From positions 1 to 51,610 of the forward strand of contig JAIXUQ010000118.1 in the NCBI GenBank assembly GCA_027483465.1: a stretch of DNA of 51,610 nucleotides. Direction: 5' to 3'. The position numbers and the translations under genes are program-made. This stretch comes from Sphingomonadales bacterium. GTDB lineage: Bacteria > Pseudomonadota > Alphaproteobacteria > Sphingomonadales > Sphingomonadaceae. Under the pieces are notes generated by a model that was not told the origin of the DNA, ran no database searches, and saw only the letters and a list, made by a program, of their open reading frames with translations. This document shows, piece by piece, positions 36,008-45,843 of the stretch; the stretch's first letter is position 1, and each line of letters starts with the position of its first letter.

Positions 36008-36729
36008 GCCGACAATCCTCCATCGATCACCAGCGATGTGCCGGTGACATAACGCGCCGCCGCCGAGGCCAGAAACAGGATCGGCCCGGCGATGTCATCA
36101 GGCTCGCCGATGCGCCCCAGCGGCACCTGCCGCTCGGTGGAGGCCAGCCGGTCGGGATGTTCCCAGGTGATCGCGGTCATCTTGGAGCGGACCAGCCCCG
36201 GCGCCACCAGATTGACCCTGATCCCCTCCCCGCCCAGCGCCTGCGCCAGCGTGCGGGTGAGGGTGAGCAGCCCGCCCTTTGAGGCGGAATAGGCCGGCTG
36301 GCCGATGGTGCCGCGAAAGCTGGCGACACTGCCGACAAAGATGATGCTGCCGCGCGCGGCGGCCAGGGCAACGCGGAACTTCATCGCCAGCGCCATCGGG
36401 CCGGTGAGATTGGTGGCCAGCACATCGGCAAAGGTTTCGGGCACGAACTCGGCGCGCTTGTACGCAACCTTGGCGCCGGAGACGACCAGCGCGTCCAGCC
36501 GCTCGACGCCGGGATCAAAGGCCGCCACCGCGGCCAGATCGCCCTGATCCAGCCGGTGATAGTCCATCCCGGCCAGATCGCCATCGGTGCCGGCATAATC
36601 CGCCGGCGCTGCGCGCGTGCCCGTGATGATCACGCGCGCGCCGCCCGCCCGGAAGCCGCGGGCGGCGGCGTTGCCGATCCCGGTGGATCCCCCTGTCACT
36701 AGCACGGTCTTGCCGGCCCATTCCCCCAC
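36004..36729 (-). CDS. short-chain dehydrogenase/reductase
   Basis: SDR of 241 residues: VTGGSTGIGNAAARGF, ALVVSGAKV in place of the usual NNAG motif, catalytic Ser in FVGSVASF, YxxxK in PAYSASKGG and C-terminal TGTSLVIDGGLSA. No ATG is available in frame near the Rossmann fold; GTG 36729-36727 has GGGGGAG at good spacing, and GTG 36735 is an alternative. A far-upstream start at 37920 would run through the divergent SDR and is rejected. It overlaps the next SDR by four bases. Replacement of NNAG by SGAK is notable and may affect cofactor or substrate positioning. Confidence 0.85.
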   Translation of the reverse strand: MGEWAGKTVLVTGGSTGIGNAAARGFRAGGARVIITGTRAAPADYAGTDGDLAGMDYHRLDQGDLAAVAAFDPGVERLDALVVSGAKVAYKRAEFVPETFADVLATNLTGPMALAMKFRVALAAARGSIIFVGSVASFRGTIGQPAYSASKGGLLTLTRTLAQALGGEGIRVNLVAPGLVRSKMTAITWEHPDRLASTERQVPLGRIGEPDDIAGPILFLASAAARYVTGTSLVIDGGLSA

Positions 36730-36771
36730 GCCCACTCTCCCCCAGGCGATTGATGAAGGGAGATTTGGGCC

Positions 36772-37740
36772 ATGGCGCTTCTGGCGGGCAAGGTCGCGAT
36801 TGTGACAGGCGCAGGCCGTGGATTGGGCCGGTGCCACGCGCTGGCACTGGCCGCCCATGGCGCGGCGGTGGTGGTGAATGATCTGGGCGGCAGCGTGGTG
36901 GGCGGCGCCCCTGAAAAAAACGGGCCTGACAAAAACGGGGAGGATGCCGCCGCCGTCGTGGTGGCCGAGATCATCGCCAGTGGCGGCCGCGCCGTGGCCA
37001 ACCGCGCCAGCGTGGCCGATTGGGCCGGTGCCAAGAGCATCATCGATGACGCCGTGGCCGCCTTTGGCGGGCTGGACATCGTGGTCAACAACGCCGGAAT
37101 CAACCGCCCGGCCAGCCTGATCACCCTGACCGAGGCGGATTATGATCTGGAAACCGCCGTCCATCTGAAAGGCACCACCGCCGTCTGCCACCATGCCGCG
37201 GCGCTGTGGGCCAGGCAGGGCCGCCGCGAAGGCCGGGCGATCATCAACACCACCTCGCCGGTGGGGGTGCATCCAATGCCCGATGGCGGCCCCTATTGCG
37301 CCGCCAAGGCCGGCATCGCGGCATTGACCGTGGTGGCAGCACAGGAACTCGCCAGCCTTGGCGTGCGCGCCAACGCCGTCGCCCCGGCCGCCCGCACCCG
37401 CATGGTGATGGCCAGCCCCAGCGTTGACCAGTTGATGCCACGCGCCGCGGGCTTTGACCGGCACCTGCCCGATCATGTCTCGCCGCTGGTCGTCTATCTC
37501 GCCAGCCCATTGAACCGCTTCACCGGCCGGGTGTTTGGCGCCGAGGGGCCGGACGTGGCGCTGTATCAGCCGTGGAGCGCCGATTGGCTGGTGAGCGGTG
37601 ACGGGCAATGGCCGGTCGAAGCGCTGGCCGAGGCGTTGGCCGCCCTGCCCGAACAGGCGCCGATCCGCGCCTTCTACCCCGGTGGCCGCATCGACACGCT
37701 GATCCCGCCCAACCGCACGCTCAAGGGCCTGCGGGGATGA
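36772..37740 (+). CDS. short-chain dehydrogenase/reductase (MFE-2/17-beta-HSD4-like)
   Basis: A 322-residue SDR, longer than the classical 250. It has VTGAGRGLGRCHALALAAHG, then VVNDLGGSVVGG, the extended loop seen in (3R)-hydroxyacyl-CoA dehydrogenases of the peroxisomal multifunctional enzyme type. VNNAGINRPA, catalytic Ser in NTTSPVGVHP and YxxxK in PYCAAKAG follow. The 70-residue C-terminal extension (FYPGGRIDTLIPPN) fits that subfamily. A beta-oxidation or steroid-side-chain role is suggested. Diverges from the two-SDR operon with 42 bases between starts, and overlaps the GST gene by four bases. Confidence 0.9.
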   Translation: MALLAGKVAIVTGAGRGLGRCHALALAAHGAAVVVNDLGGSVVGGAPEKNGPDKNGEDAAAVVVAEIIASGGRAVANRASVADWAGAKSIIDDAVAAFGGLDIVVNNAGINRPASLITLTEADYDLETAVHLKGTTAVCHHAAALWARQGRREGRAIINTTSPVGVHPMPDGGPYCAAKAGIAALTVVAAQELASLGVRANAVAPAARTRMVMASPSVDQLMPRAAGFDRHLPDHVSPLVVYLASPLNRFTGRVFGAEGPDVALYQPWSADWLVSGDGQWPVEALAEALAALPEQAPIRAFYPGGRIDTLIPPNRTLKGLRG

Positions 37741-38381
37741 CGGCGATCGTTTCGGTGTTTGTCGCATCGCCCGATGGCGGGCGCGGGCTGGCGCGCGACA
37801 TGGCGGTGCGCTGGGCGCTGCGAGAGGCCGGGGTGGCGCACGATGTGCGGCCGCTGGCGTTCGCCGACCTGAAAATGCCGGCGCACCGGGCGCGCCAGCC
37901 CTTTGGCCAGATCCCCACACTGGACAGCGATGGCCTCACCCTGTTCGAATCGGGGGCCATCGTGCTGCACATCGCCGAACGCCACGGCCTGCTGCCGGCC
38001 GACGCTGCCGGCCGCGCGCAGGCGATCAGCTGGATGTTTGCGGCGGTGGCCACGCTGGAGCCGGTGATTGTCGAACGCGAGGTGGCGCTGCTGCTGGAGG
38101 GGGACCAGCCGTGGACGCCCGCGCGCCTGCCGCTGATCGAGGCGCGGCTGCGGCAGCGGCTGGACGATCTGGCCACCGCGCTGGCCGGGCGGGACTGGCT
38201 GGCCGGCGGCTTCAGCGGGGCCGATATCATGATGGTGAGCGCGCTGCGCCGGCCGGCGGCGCAGCGGCTTCTGGGCGACTGGCCAACGCTTGCCGCCTAT
38301 GTGGCGCGGGGAGAGGCCCGGCAGGCCTTCGTGGCGGCCTTTGCCGATCAGCACGCCCGCTGGCAGGCGGCGCGCGGCTGA
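37737..38381 (+). CDS. glutathione S-transferase-like protein
   Basis: A 214-residue GST-fold protein. The thioredoxin-like N-terminal domain runs to about residue 80 and contains the cis-Pro segment PFGQIPTLDSDGLTLFESGAIVLHIAERHG, shown here only as the conserved QIPTL and ESGAI parts. The C-terminal helical domain has DWLAGGFSGADIMMVSALRR, the N-capping-box region. No catalytic Cys or Ser is obvious at the N-terminus. ATG overlaps the SDR stop (ATGA), suggesting detoxification or isomerisation of an SDR-pathway intermediate. Confidence 0.85.
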   Translation: MTAIVSVFVASPDGGRGLARDMAVRWALREAGVAHDVRPLAFADLKMPAHRARQPFGQIPTLDSDGLTLFESGAIVLHIAERHGLLPADAAGRAQAISWMFAAVATLEPVIVEREVALLLEGDQPWTPARLPLIEARLRQRLDDLATALAGRDWLAGGFSGADIMMVSALRRPAAQRLLGDWPTLAAYVARGEARQAFVAAFADQHARWQAARG

Positions 38382-38390
38382 CAAATTTCC

Positions 38391-38421
38391 GCATTGCGCC
38401 GCCGGCCGGCTGCGGCAATGC
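38391..38421. other. hairpin between GST and vWA genes
   Basis: GCATTGC (38391-38397) pairs with GCAATGC (38415-38421), continued after an internal loop by GCCGG/CCGGC. It lies ten bases after the GST stop and 28 before the next ATG. It could be a weak terminator or a leader structure; no T-run. Confidence 0.3.
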
Positions 38422-38448
38422 TCAACCGTCATTGACCGGGGATACACG

Positions 38449-39627
38449 ATGTTTCTCTCCTTCCTCCAGGAATTGCGCGCGGCCAAGATCCCGGCCTCGA
38501 TGAAGGAGCATCTGATCCTGCTGGAGGCGCTGAAGAGCGACACGATCGATTTTTCGATCACCGATTTCTATTATCTGGCCCGCGCCACCTATGTGAAGGA
38601 CGAGGGCCTGCTCGACCGGTTCGACATGGTGTTTGCCAAGGTGTTCAAGGGCCTGGAGCCGACACTTGAGACGGGCGAGGCGGAAATCCCGGCGGAATGG
38701 CTGAAAGCGCTGGCCGAACTCAACCTGACGCCCGAGGAAATGGCCGAACTGGAGAAGATGGGCTGGGACAAGCTCATGGAAACTCTGCAGAAACGGCTGG
38801 AGGAACAGAAGAAGCGCCACGAGGGCGGCAACAAGTGGATCGGCACCGCCGGCAAATCCCCATTCGGCGCCCAGGGCTCCAACCCGGAAGGCGTGCGCAT
38901 CGGCCAGAAGGACGGCCGCAAGCAGAGCGCGGTGAAGGTGTGGGACAAGCGGGAATTCAAGAATCTCGATTCCACCGTTGAGTTGGGCACCCGCAACATC
39001 AAGGTGGCATTGCGGCGGTTGCGGCGGTTCGCGCGCGAGGGCGCGGCCGACGAGCTTGATCTGGATTCCACCATCCGCGGCACCGCCAAGCAGGGCTGGC
39101 TGGATATCGTGATGCGCCCGGAACGGCACAATGCGGTGAAACTGCTGCTGATGCTGGACATCGGCGGTTCGATGGACCCGCACATCAAGCTGTGCGAGGA
39201 ATTGTTCTCGGCGGCCAAATCCGAGTTCAAGCATCTGGAATTCTTCTATTTCCACAACTGCCCCTATGAGGCGGTGTGGAAGGACAACAAGCGCCGCTGG
39301 ACCGAGCGCACGCCGATGATGGAGGTGCTTCACAAGTTCCCGCATGATTACAAGCTGGTCTTTGTCGGCGATGCCTCGATGAGCCCCTACGAGATCAGCT
39401 ATGCCGGCGGCAGCACCGAGCATTGGAACGAGGAGCCGGGCGAAGTCTGGCTGCGGCGGATGCTGGATGTGTATCAAAGCGCGGTGTGGTTGAACCCGAT
39501 CCCGGAGAAACATTGGGACAATGGCCAATCGATCCGCATGATCCGCGAAATCATGGCCGGCCGGATGTTTCCCTTGACCCTGGAAGGGCTTGACCGCGGG
39601 ATGCGCGAATTGAGCCGGAAACGCTGA
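38449..39627 (+). CDS. vWA-domain protein (CoxE-like)
   Basis: A 392-residue cytoplasmic protein. The first 110 residues are helical and charged (ELEKMGWDKLMETLQKRLEE resembles a coiled coil). The C-terminal von Willebrand A domain starts near residue 228 with LLLMLDIGGSMDPH, where D237-x-G-x-S241 is the metal-ion adhesion site. It continues with FFYFHNCPYEAVW and the second metal loop VGDASMSPYE. Such CoxE-like proteins usually pair with a MoxR AAA+ ATPase to insert metals or remodel complexes; no MoxR gene is present here. ATG 38449; no strong Shine-Dalgarno. Target complex unknown. Confidence 0.85.
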   Translation: MFLSFLQELRAAKIPASMKEHLILLEALKSDTIDFSITDFYYLARATYVKDEGLLDRFDMVFAKVFKGLEPTLETGEAEIPAEWLKALAELNLTPEEMAELEKMGWDKLMETLQKRLEEQKKRHEGGNKWIGTAGKSPFGAQGSNPEGVRIGQKDGRKQSAVKVWDKREFKNLDSTVELGTRNIKVALRRLRRFAREGAADELDLDSTIRGTAKQGWLDIVMRPERHNAVKLLLMLDIGGSMDPHIKLCEELFSAAKSEFKHLEFFYFHNCPYEAVWKDNKRRWTERTPMMEVLHKFPHDYKLVFVGDASMSPYEISYAGGSTEHWNEEPGEVWLRRMLDVYQSAVWLNPIPEKHWDNGQSIRMIREIMAGRMFPLTLEGLDRGMRELSRKR

Positions 39628-39697
39628 TCCAACCAGCGCCATTGCCGCCTTAAGGGCCGCCCACCTTCGCCGTTTCTGTGCGGTGGAGGAGAATGGC

Positions 39698-41491
39698 ATG
39701 GGCGTTTCGCAGCGCATCAACCAGGAGGATGCGACCGAAATCGACTGGTTTGCGCTGGCCGTCGGCCGGCTTGACACGCCTGAAACGGTGCGCCGCCTGC
39801 AACGCAGTTTCCAGCTGGCGCAGGAAGTGGGCAACATCGGCTGTTTCGAAATCGATATCCGCACCGGCATGGCCTATGCCACGCCCACATTCTTTGCCCA
39901 GCACGGCCTGCCGCGCGACCGGGCGCGCATCACCAACGAGGAATGGCAGGGCTATGTCCACCCCGATGACTGGCCAGAGGTGCGCAAGCGCCAGTTGCAG
40001 CTGATCAACGCGCCCGACGACGATTGGCACGAATATCGCATCGTCACCACCACCGGCGAGGTGCGCTGGGTGGCCAACCGCTGCCGGGTGGAATGCGACC
40101 AGCATGGCCGGCCGGTGATGCTGTTCGGCATCCAGCAGGACATCACCGACCGCCGCCGCGCCCAGGACGAGGTGCGCTTCTTTGCCACCCATGATGTGCT
40201 GACCGGGCTGGCCAACCGCGCCCTGTTCAACGAAACGCTGCGCCGCCGCCATCAGCAGCCGGGCGGCCTGGGCGGTTCGGCACTGATCATGCTGGATCTG
40301 GATCTGTTCAAGCAGGTGAACGACACGCTGGGCCATCCCATCGGCGATGCGCTGTTGCGGGCCGCCGCCGGGCGGCTGCGCGCCACCGTGCCGGTGGAGG
40401 CGCTGGTGGCGCGGCTGGGCGGCGATGAGTTCGCCGTGTGGCTGCCGCCCGGCTGCTGCACGCCGGCCGATCAGCTGGCGGGCGAAATCGTCAACCGGCT
40501 GCACCGGCCGTTTCTGCTCGCCGGCAATGTGGTGGAGATCGGCGGCAGCGTGGGCGTGGCACTGGCGCCGGATGATGCGATTGATCCCGATGCGCTGATC
40601 CGCGCTGCCGATCTGGCGCTCTATTCCGCCAAGAAGGCCGGCCGCAACGATTGGCGCCGCTTCTCCCCGGACATGGATCTGGCCGCGCGCGAGCGGCAGC
40701 AGATGGTGCAGGATCTGCGGCGGGCGCTGGCGCTGGGGGCGCTGCACATCGAATATCAGCCGCTGGTCGGGGCCAATGGCCACCAGGTTGCCGGGTTCGA
40801 GGCGCTGGTGCGCTGGGACCGGCCCGGCCATGGCCTGATTTCGCCCGAAATCTTCGTGCCGCTGGCCGAAGACCATGGCCTGATCACCCCGATCGGCGAA
40901 TGGGTGCTGCACAGCGCCGCGCGGGAGGCGATGCGCTGGCCCGATCATTTGCGCGTGGCGGTCAACCTGTCACCGCGCCAGCTTGAGGATGGCGACCGGC
41001 TGGTGGCCGTGGTGGTCAGGGTGCTGGCCGAAAGCGGCCTGCCCTCGCACCGGCTGGAGCTGGAAGTGACCGAAAGCGGCCTTGCCCAGGCCGGCGCCGA
41101 TGGCATGCGGCAATTGCACCGGCTGCGCGCGCTGGGGGTGCGCATCGCCATCGATGATTTCGGCACCGGCCATTCCAGCCTGTCGCGCCTGCTGGATTTT
41201 CCCTTTGATTCCATCAAGGTGGATCGCAGCTTCGTCGCCGGGCTGGGGGAGAATGACAAGGCCGGCGCGCTGGTGCGCTCCATTGCCATCCTTGCCCGGT
41301 CCCTCAATGTCACCGCCGTCGCCGAGGGCGTGGAAACCCGCGAACAGGCCATGCTGGCCCGCCATGACGGCTTCACCCAGATCCAGGGCTTTCTGATCAG
41401 CCGGCCGATGCCGCCCACCGCCATCGGGGGCTTTCTGGAACAGCTGGGTGATCTGCCAGCCGCCGCCAGCCCCCATCGGAGACTTGAATGA
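39698..41491 (+). CDS. PAS-GGDEF-EAL cyclic-di-GMP enzyme
   Basis: A 597-residue signalling enzyme, soluble. A PAS domain (about residues 25-145, ending RPVMLFGIQQDITDRRRA) precedes a diguanylate cyclase domain with intact GGDEF (241-245) and an EAL phosphodiesterase domain starting E368-A-L370. EAL catalytic residues are present: VNLSPRQ, ELEVTES, IDDFGTGHSS, KVDRSF, AEGVET and QGF. The product-inhibition RxxD I-site is missing (VPVEALVARLGGDEF). It could make or destroy c-di-GMP. ATG 39698 has GGAGGA upstream. It overlaps the BLUF gene, implying light control. Confidence 0.93.
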   Translation: MGVSQRINQEDATEIDWFALAVGRLDTPETVRRLQRSFQLAQEVGNIGCFEIDIRTGMAYATPTFFAQHGLPRDRARITNEEWQGYVHPDDWPEVRKRQLQLINAPDDDWHEYRIVTTTGEVRWVANRCRVECDQHGRPVMLFGIQQDITDRRRAQDEVRFFATHDVLTGLANRALFNETLRRRHQQPGGLGGSALIMLDLDLFKQVNDTLGHPIGDALLRAAAGRLRATVPVEALVARLGGDEFAVWLPPGCCTPADQLAGEIVNRLHRPFLLAGNVVEIGGSVGVALAPDDAIDPDALIRAADLALYSAKKAGRNDWRRFSPDMDLAARERQQMVQDLRRALALGALHIEYQPLVGANGHQVAGFEALVRWDRPGHGLISPEIFVPLAEDHGLITPIGEWVLHSAAREAMRWPDHLRVAVNLSPRQLEDGDRLVAVVVRVLAESGLPSHRLELEVTESGLAQAGADGMRQLHRLRALGVRIAIDDFGTGHSSLSRLLDFPFDSIKVDRSFVAGLGENDKAGALVRSIAILARSLNVTAVAEGVETREQAMLARHDGFTQIQGFLISRPMPPTAIGGFLEQLGDLPAAASPHRRLE

Positions 41492-41904
41492 TGCCGAACA
41501 GCTGGCGCCTCACCTACACCAGCCGGCGCACCTGCGCCGATGCCGCCCACGCCACTGCCGAGGTGGCCGCGATCCAGGCCATTTCATCGGGCAACAACCA
41601 GCGCGCCGGCCTGTTTGGCGCGCTGGTCGCGTCCCCTTGCCGCTTTGCCCAGGTGCTGGAAGGCCCGCGCGACCTGCTGGAGGCCACCTTCGAGCGCATC
41701 TGCCGCGACACGCGCCACGATGATCTTCTGGTCATGAGCTTTGCCCCCGCCGAGGAGCGCGTGTTCAGCGATTTCCGCCTGCAGGTGATCAGCGTTGACA
41801 CGCCGCCGGCGGCCGATCCCGAAACCGCCGGCGCGGCCATGCTGGCCCAGCTGCGCGCCTCGATGGAACGCGTGGGCACCGCCGACGCGCTGGAACCGGG
41901 CTGA
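41488..41904 (+). CDS. BLUF-domain blue-light sensor
   Basis: A 138-residue stand-alone BLUF (FAD blue-light) protein. It opens WRLTYTSRRTC with the flavin-signalling Tyr10. Asn37 lies in SSGNNQRAGLFGALV (equivalent to the conserved N-x6-G segment) and Gln55 in RFAQVLEGPRDLLEA, the glutamine that flips on illumination. The last 30 residues are a helical tail. The ATG overlaps the stop of the GGDEF/EAL gene (ATGA). BLUF proteins commonly regulate EAL partners (fused in YcgF and BlrP1), so this pair is probably a split version of the same device. Confidence 0.88.
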   Translation: MMPNSWRLTYTSRRTCADAAHATAEVAAIQAISSGNNQRAGLFGALVASPCRFAQVLEGPRDLLEATFERICRDTRHDDLLVMSFAPAEERVFSDFRLQVISVDTPPAADPETAGAAMLAQLRASMERVGTADALEPG

Positions 41905-41923
41905 CCGCTCAGCGCCTGAACGT

Positions 41924-44050
41924 TCAGCGCCCGGCCGCCTCCCGCGCCTTCAGTTTCCGGGCCTGATCGCCGACATAGGCCCGCACCGATTCCAGCTGGG
42001 CCGGGCTGTACCATTTGGCAAAGCTGATCATGCCATTGGCCTTCAGCGCACCATCATGCACGATCGCCTTCCACGCCTCGGCATCGGCCAGCGCGCCGGA
42101 GCGCCTGAGATCGGGCAGCACGCCCGATGAATGGGCGCCGGCGCCGTGGCACAGGCCGCAGGTCGCCTCGTAAATGCCGGCACCTTCTGCGATCTGCGCC
42201 GGGGTGAAGGCATCGGCCGGCGGATTGGCCGGCGCGAATTGCGGCGCGGTGGCCTTGGGCAGACGCGCAGTGCCGCCCAGCTTGAACACCAGCACGCGGC
42301 CATTGCGGGCCTCACGCGGGTCATCAAAGGCGGTCGAAAGCGGATAGGCGCCGCCATAGCCGGCCATCACCGCCACATATTGCACACCGCCCACCATATA
42401 GCTCACCGGCGGGGCGATCACGCCGGTCTGCGCGTCAAAGCTCCACAATTTCTCGCCGGTGGTGGCCTTGAACGCCTGCACGGCGCCGCCGCCATTGCCC
42501 TGGAACACCAGATTGCCGGCGGTGGCCAGCGTGCCGCCGTTCCACGGCCCGTCATAGGTGATTTCCCACGCCGGCTTCTGCGCCACCGGGTCCCAGGCGA
42601 TCAGCTTGCCCTTCAGCATCGCCTTGATCGCCTTGAACTGGGCGGGATCATCCGGCACCGGGTTGGAGAGGAGATCGATGCCCAGGTTCCACGCGCCCTC
42701 GCGGCGCTTGAAGCCCTCTTCGGTCTTGTAGAACAGCGGCACTTCCTGCGCCGGCAGATAGACAAGGCCGGTGCGTGGCGAGAAGCTCATCGGGTGCCAA
42801 TTGTGCGCGCCCAGCGCCGAAGGCATCACCAGAAAGCCATCCTTGCGGAAGCGGGCTTCTTCCACCTCGATCGGGCGGCCGGTCTTCAGGTCAACGCCCT
42901 TGGCCCAGGTCTGGGTGGCAAAGCCTTTGGCCGAGATCAGCTGGCCGTTGGCCCGGTCAATCACATAGAAAAAGCCGTTCTTGGGCGCCTGCATCAGCAC
43001 CTTGCGCGGCTTGCCCTCGATCATCAGGGTGGAGAGCAGGATCGGCTGGGTCTGGGTGAAATCCCATGTCTCGCCCGGCGTGCCCTGATAATGCCACAGA
43101 TACTCGCCGCTGTCGGGCTTCAGCGCCACCACCGAGGAGAGGAACAGATTGTCCCCCTTCCCGTTGGAGCGGATCTGGTGGTTCCACGGGCTGCCGTTGC
43201 CCACCCCGATGTACAGCTGATCCAGTTCCTGATCATAGACGATGGCATCCCACACGGTGCCGCCGCCGCCGCCGGCCCAATATTGGCCATCCCAGGTGCC
43301 GCGCGATTTGGCGGCGATCACCGCATCCGAAACCTCGCCGTCCGGCCCCTTGGCGGGATCGCCGGGCACGGTGAAGAAGCGCCATTTCTTCTTGCCGGTG
43401 ACGGCATCATACGCCGTCACATAGCCGCGCACGCCCAGTTCGGCACCGCCATTGCCGATGATCACCAGGCCCTTCACGACGCGCGGCGCGCCGGTGATGG
43501 TGTAGGGCTTGTCCACGTCCACAAAGGTCTGGGTTGACCATTTCACCCGGCCGGTCGCGGCATCCAGCGCGATCAGCCGGCCATCGAGCGCGCCGACAAA
43601 CACCATGCCGTTCCACACCGCCACCCCGCGGTTGACGACATCGCAGCAGGCCGCCTGCCCGCGCGCCTTGTCAACCTTGGGATCAAATTTCCACTTCACC
43701 CGGCCGGTGGCGGCATCCAGCGCCATCACCTTTGACCAGGCGGTGGTGGTGTACATCGTGCCATCCACCACGATCGGCGTGGCTTCCTGGCCGCGCGTGG
43801 TGTCAAGATCGACCGACCAGGCCAGCCCCAGCCGGCCGACATTGTCGGCAGTGATCTGGGTGAGATCGGCAAAACGCTGCTCGAAATAGCTGCCGCCGTG
43901 GGTGAGCCAATTGCCCGGTTCGCCGCGCGCGTTGGCCAGGCGCTGGGCATCCACGCCGCGCACCCCGCTGCCCGGCCCGCCCGACACGGCGAGGCCCGCC
44001 ACCAGCATCGAACCCGTCAGCAGCGCCGCTGCCATCATCTTGCGCATCAT
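41924..44050 (-). CDS. PQQ-dependent quinohaemoprotein alcohol dehydrogenase
   Basis: A periplasmic 708-residue dehydrogenase with signal peptide (MMRKMMAAALLTGSMLVAGL). The eight-bladed propeller shows repeated W-motifs, the vicinal disulfide C135-C136 (QAACCDVV) and catalytic Asp330 in PGETWDFTQTQP. Position 332 is Thr rather than Asp, so it lacks the second Asp typical of lanthanide-dependent enzymes and should use calcium. A fused C-terminal cytochrome c has haem motif C631-GLC-H635 and a likely ligand Met674. It oxidises primary or secondary alcohols to aldehydes. GGAGG precedes the ATG. It lies downstream of glpK and the small membrane gene on the same strand. Confidence 0.92.
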   Translation of the reverse strand: MMRKMMAAALLTGSMLVAGLAVSGGPGSGVRGVDAQRLANARGEPGNWLTHGGSYFEQRFADLTQITADNVGRLGLAWSVDLDTTRGQEATPIVVDGTMYTTTAWSKVMALDAATGRVKWKFDPKVDKARGQAACCDVVNRGVAVWNGMVFVGALDGRLIALDAATGRVKWSTQTFVDVDKPYTITGAPRVVKGLVIIGNGGAELGVRGYVTAYDAVTGKKKWRFFTVPGDPAKGPDGEVSDAVIAAKSRGTWDGQYWAGGGGGTVWDAIVYDQELDQLYIGVGNGSPWNHQIRSNGKGDNLFLSSVVALKPDSGEYLWHYQGTPGETWDFTQTQPILLSTLMIEGKPRKVLMQAPKNGFFYVIDRANGQLISAKGFATQTWAKGVDLKTGRPIEVEEARFRKDGFLVMPSALGAHNWHPMSFSPRTGLVYLPAQEVPLFYKTEEGFKRREGAWNLGIDLLSNPVPDDPAQFKAIKAMLKGKLIAWDPVAQKPAWEITYDGPWNGGTLATAGNLVFQGNGGGAVQAFKATTGEKLWSFDAQTGVIAPPVSYMVGGVQYVAVMAGYGGAYPLSTAFDDPREARNGRVLVFKLGGTARLPKATAPQFAPANPPADAFTPAQIAEGAGIYEATCGLCHGAGAHSSGVLPDLRRSGALADAEAWKAIVHDGALKANGMISFAKWYSPAQLESVRAYVGDQARKLKAREAAGR

Positions 44051-44153
44051 GCCATCCTCCCCAGAATGCCGGGGCAGACTATGGCACTGGCGGCAAAGCG
44101 CAAACCAACGATTGTCGCAGGCGCGTCAGCCTGGCCGCATCAGGCCGGCAGCG

Positions 44154-44323
44154 TCAGGCCGGGAGGGGCAGGCTGTTCACCCAGGCGTTGAACGCCACCA
44201 CCAGCGCGGCCAGCATCATCAGGCCGGCCTTGGTGCGGTTGCCGCCCGGCTGGCGCCACAGCCACAGGCCGCCCAGCAGCAGCGCCAGCGCCGCCGCCAG
44301 CGCCAGGCCGGTGAGCGGGGCCA

Positions 44324-44324
<1 letters not shown>
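44154..44324 (-). CDS. small membrane protein (56 residues) after glpK
   Basis: A 56-residue hydrophobic protein with two membrane segments: MAPLTGLALAAALALLLGGL, then a short polar loop (RQPGGNRTK), then AGLMMLAALVVAFNAWVNSL. Its ATG (44324) overlaps the glpK stop by one base (TGATG), which supports real translation. No family recognised. It may assist a glycerol or electron-transport complex, but this is only context. Confidence 0.6.
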
Positions 44325-45802
<1,478 letters not shown>

Positions 45803-45843
45803 GTCGCCTTTTCTATGGCGGCAAAGGCCGTTAGGGAAGGCGT

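Noticed and set aside
36730-37920. Upstream in-frame extension of the minus-strand SDR to 37920
   Set aside because: It would lie antisense to the whole of another SDR, and the extension is Arg/Ala/Gly/His-rich; the Rossmann fold begins just after the GTG at 36729.
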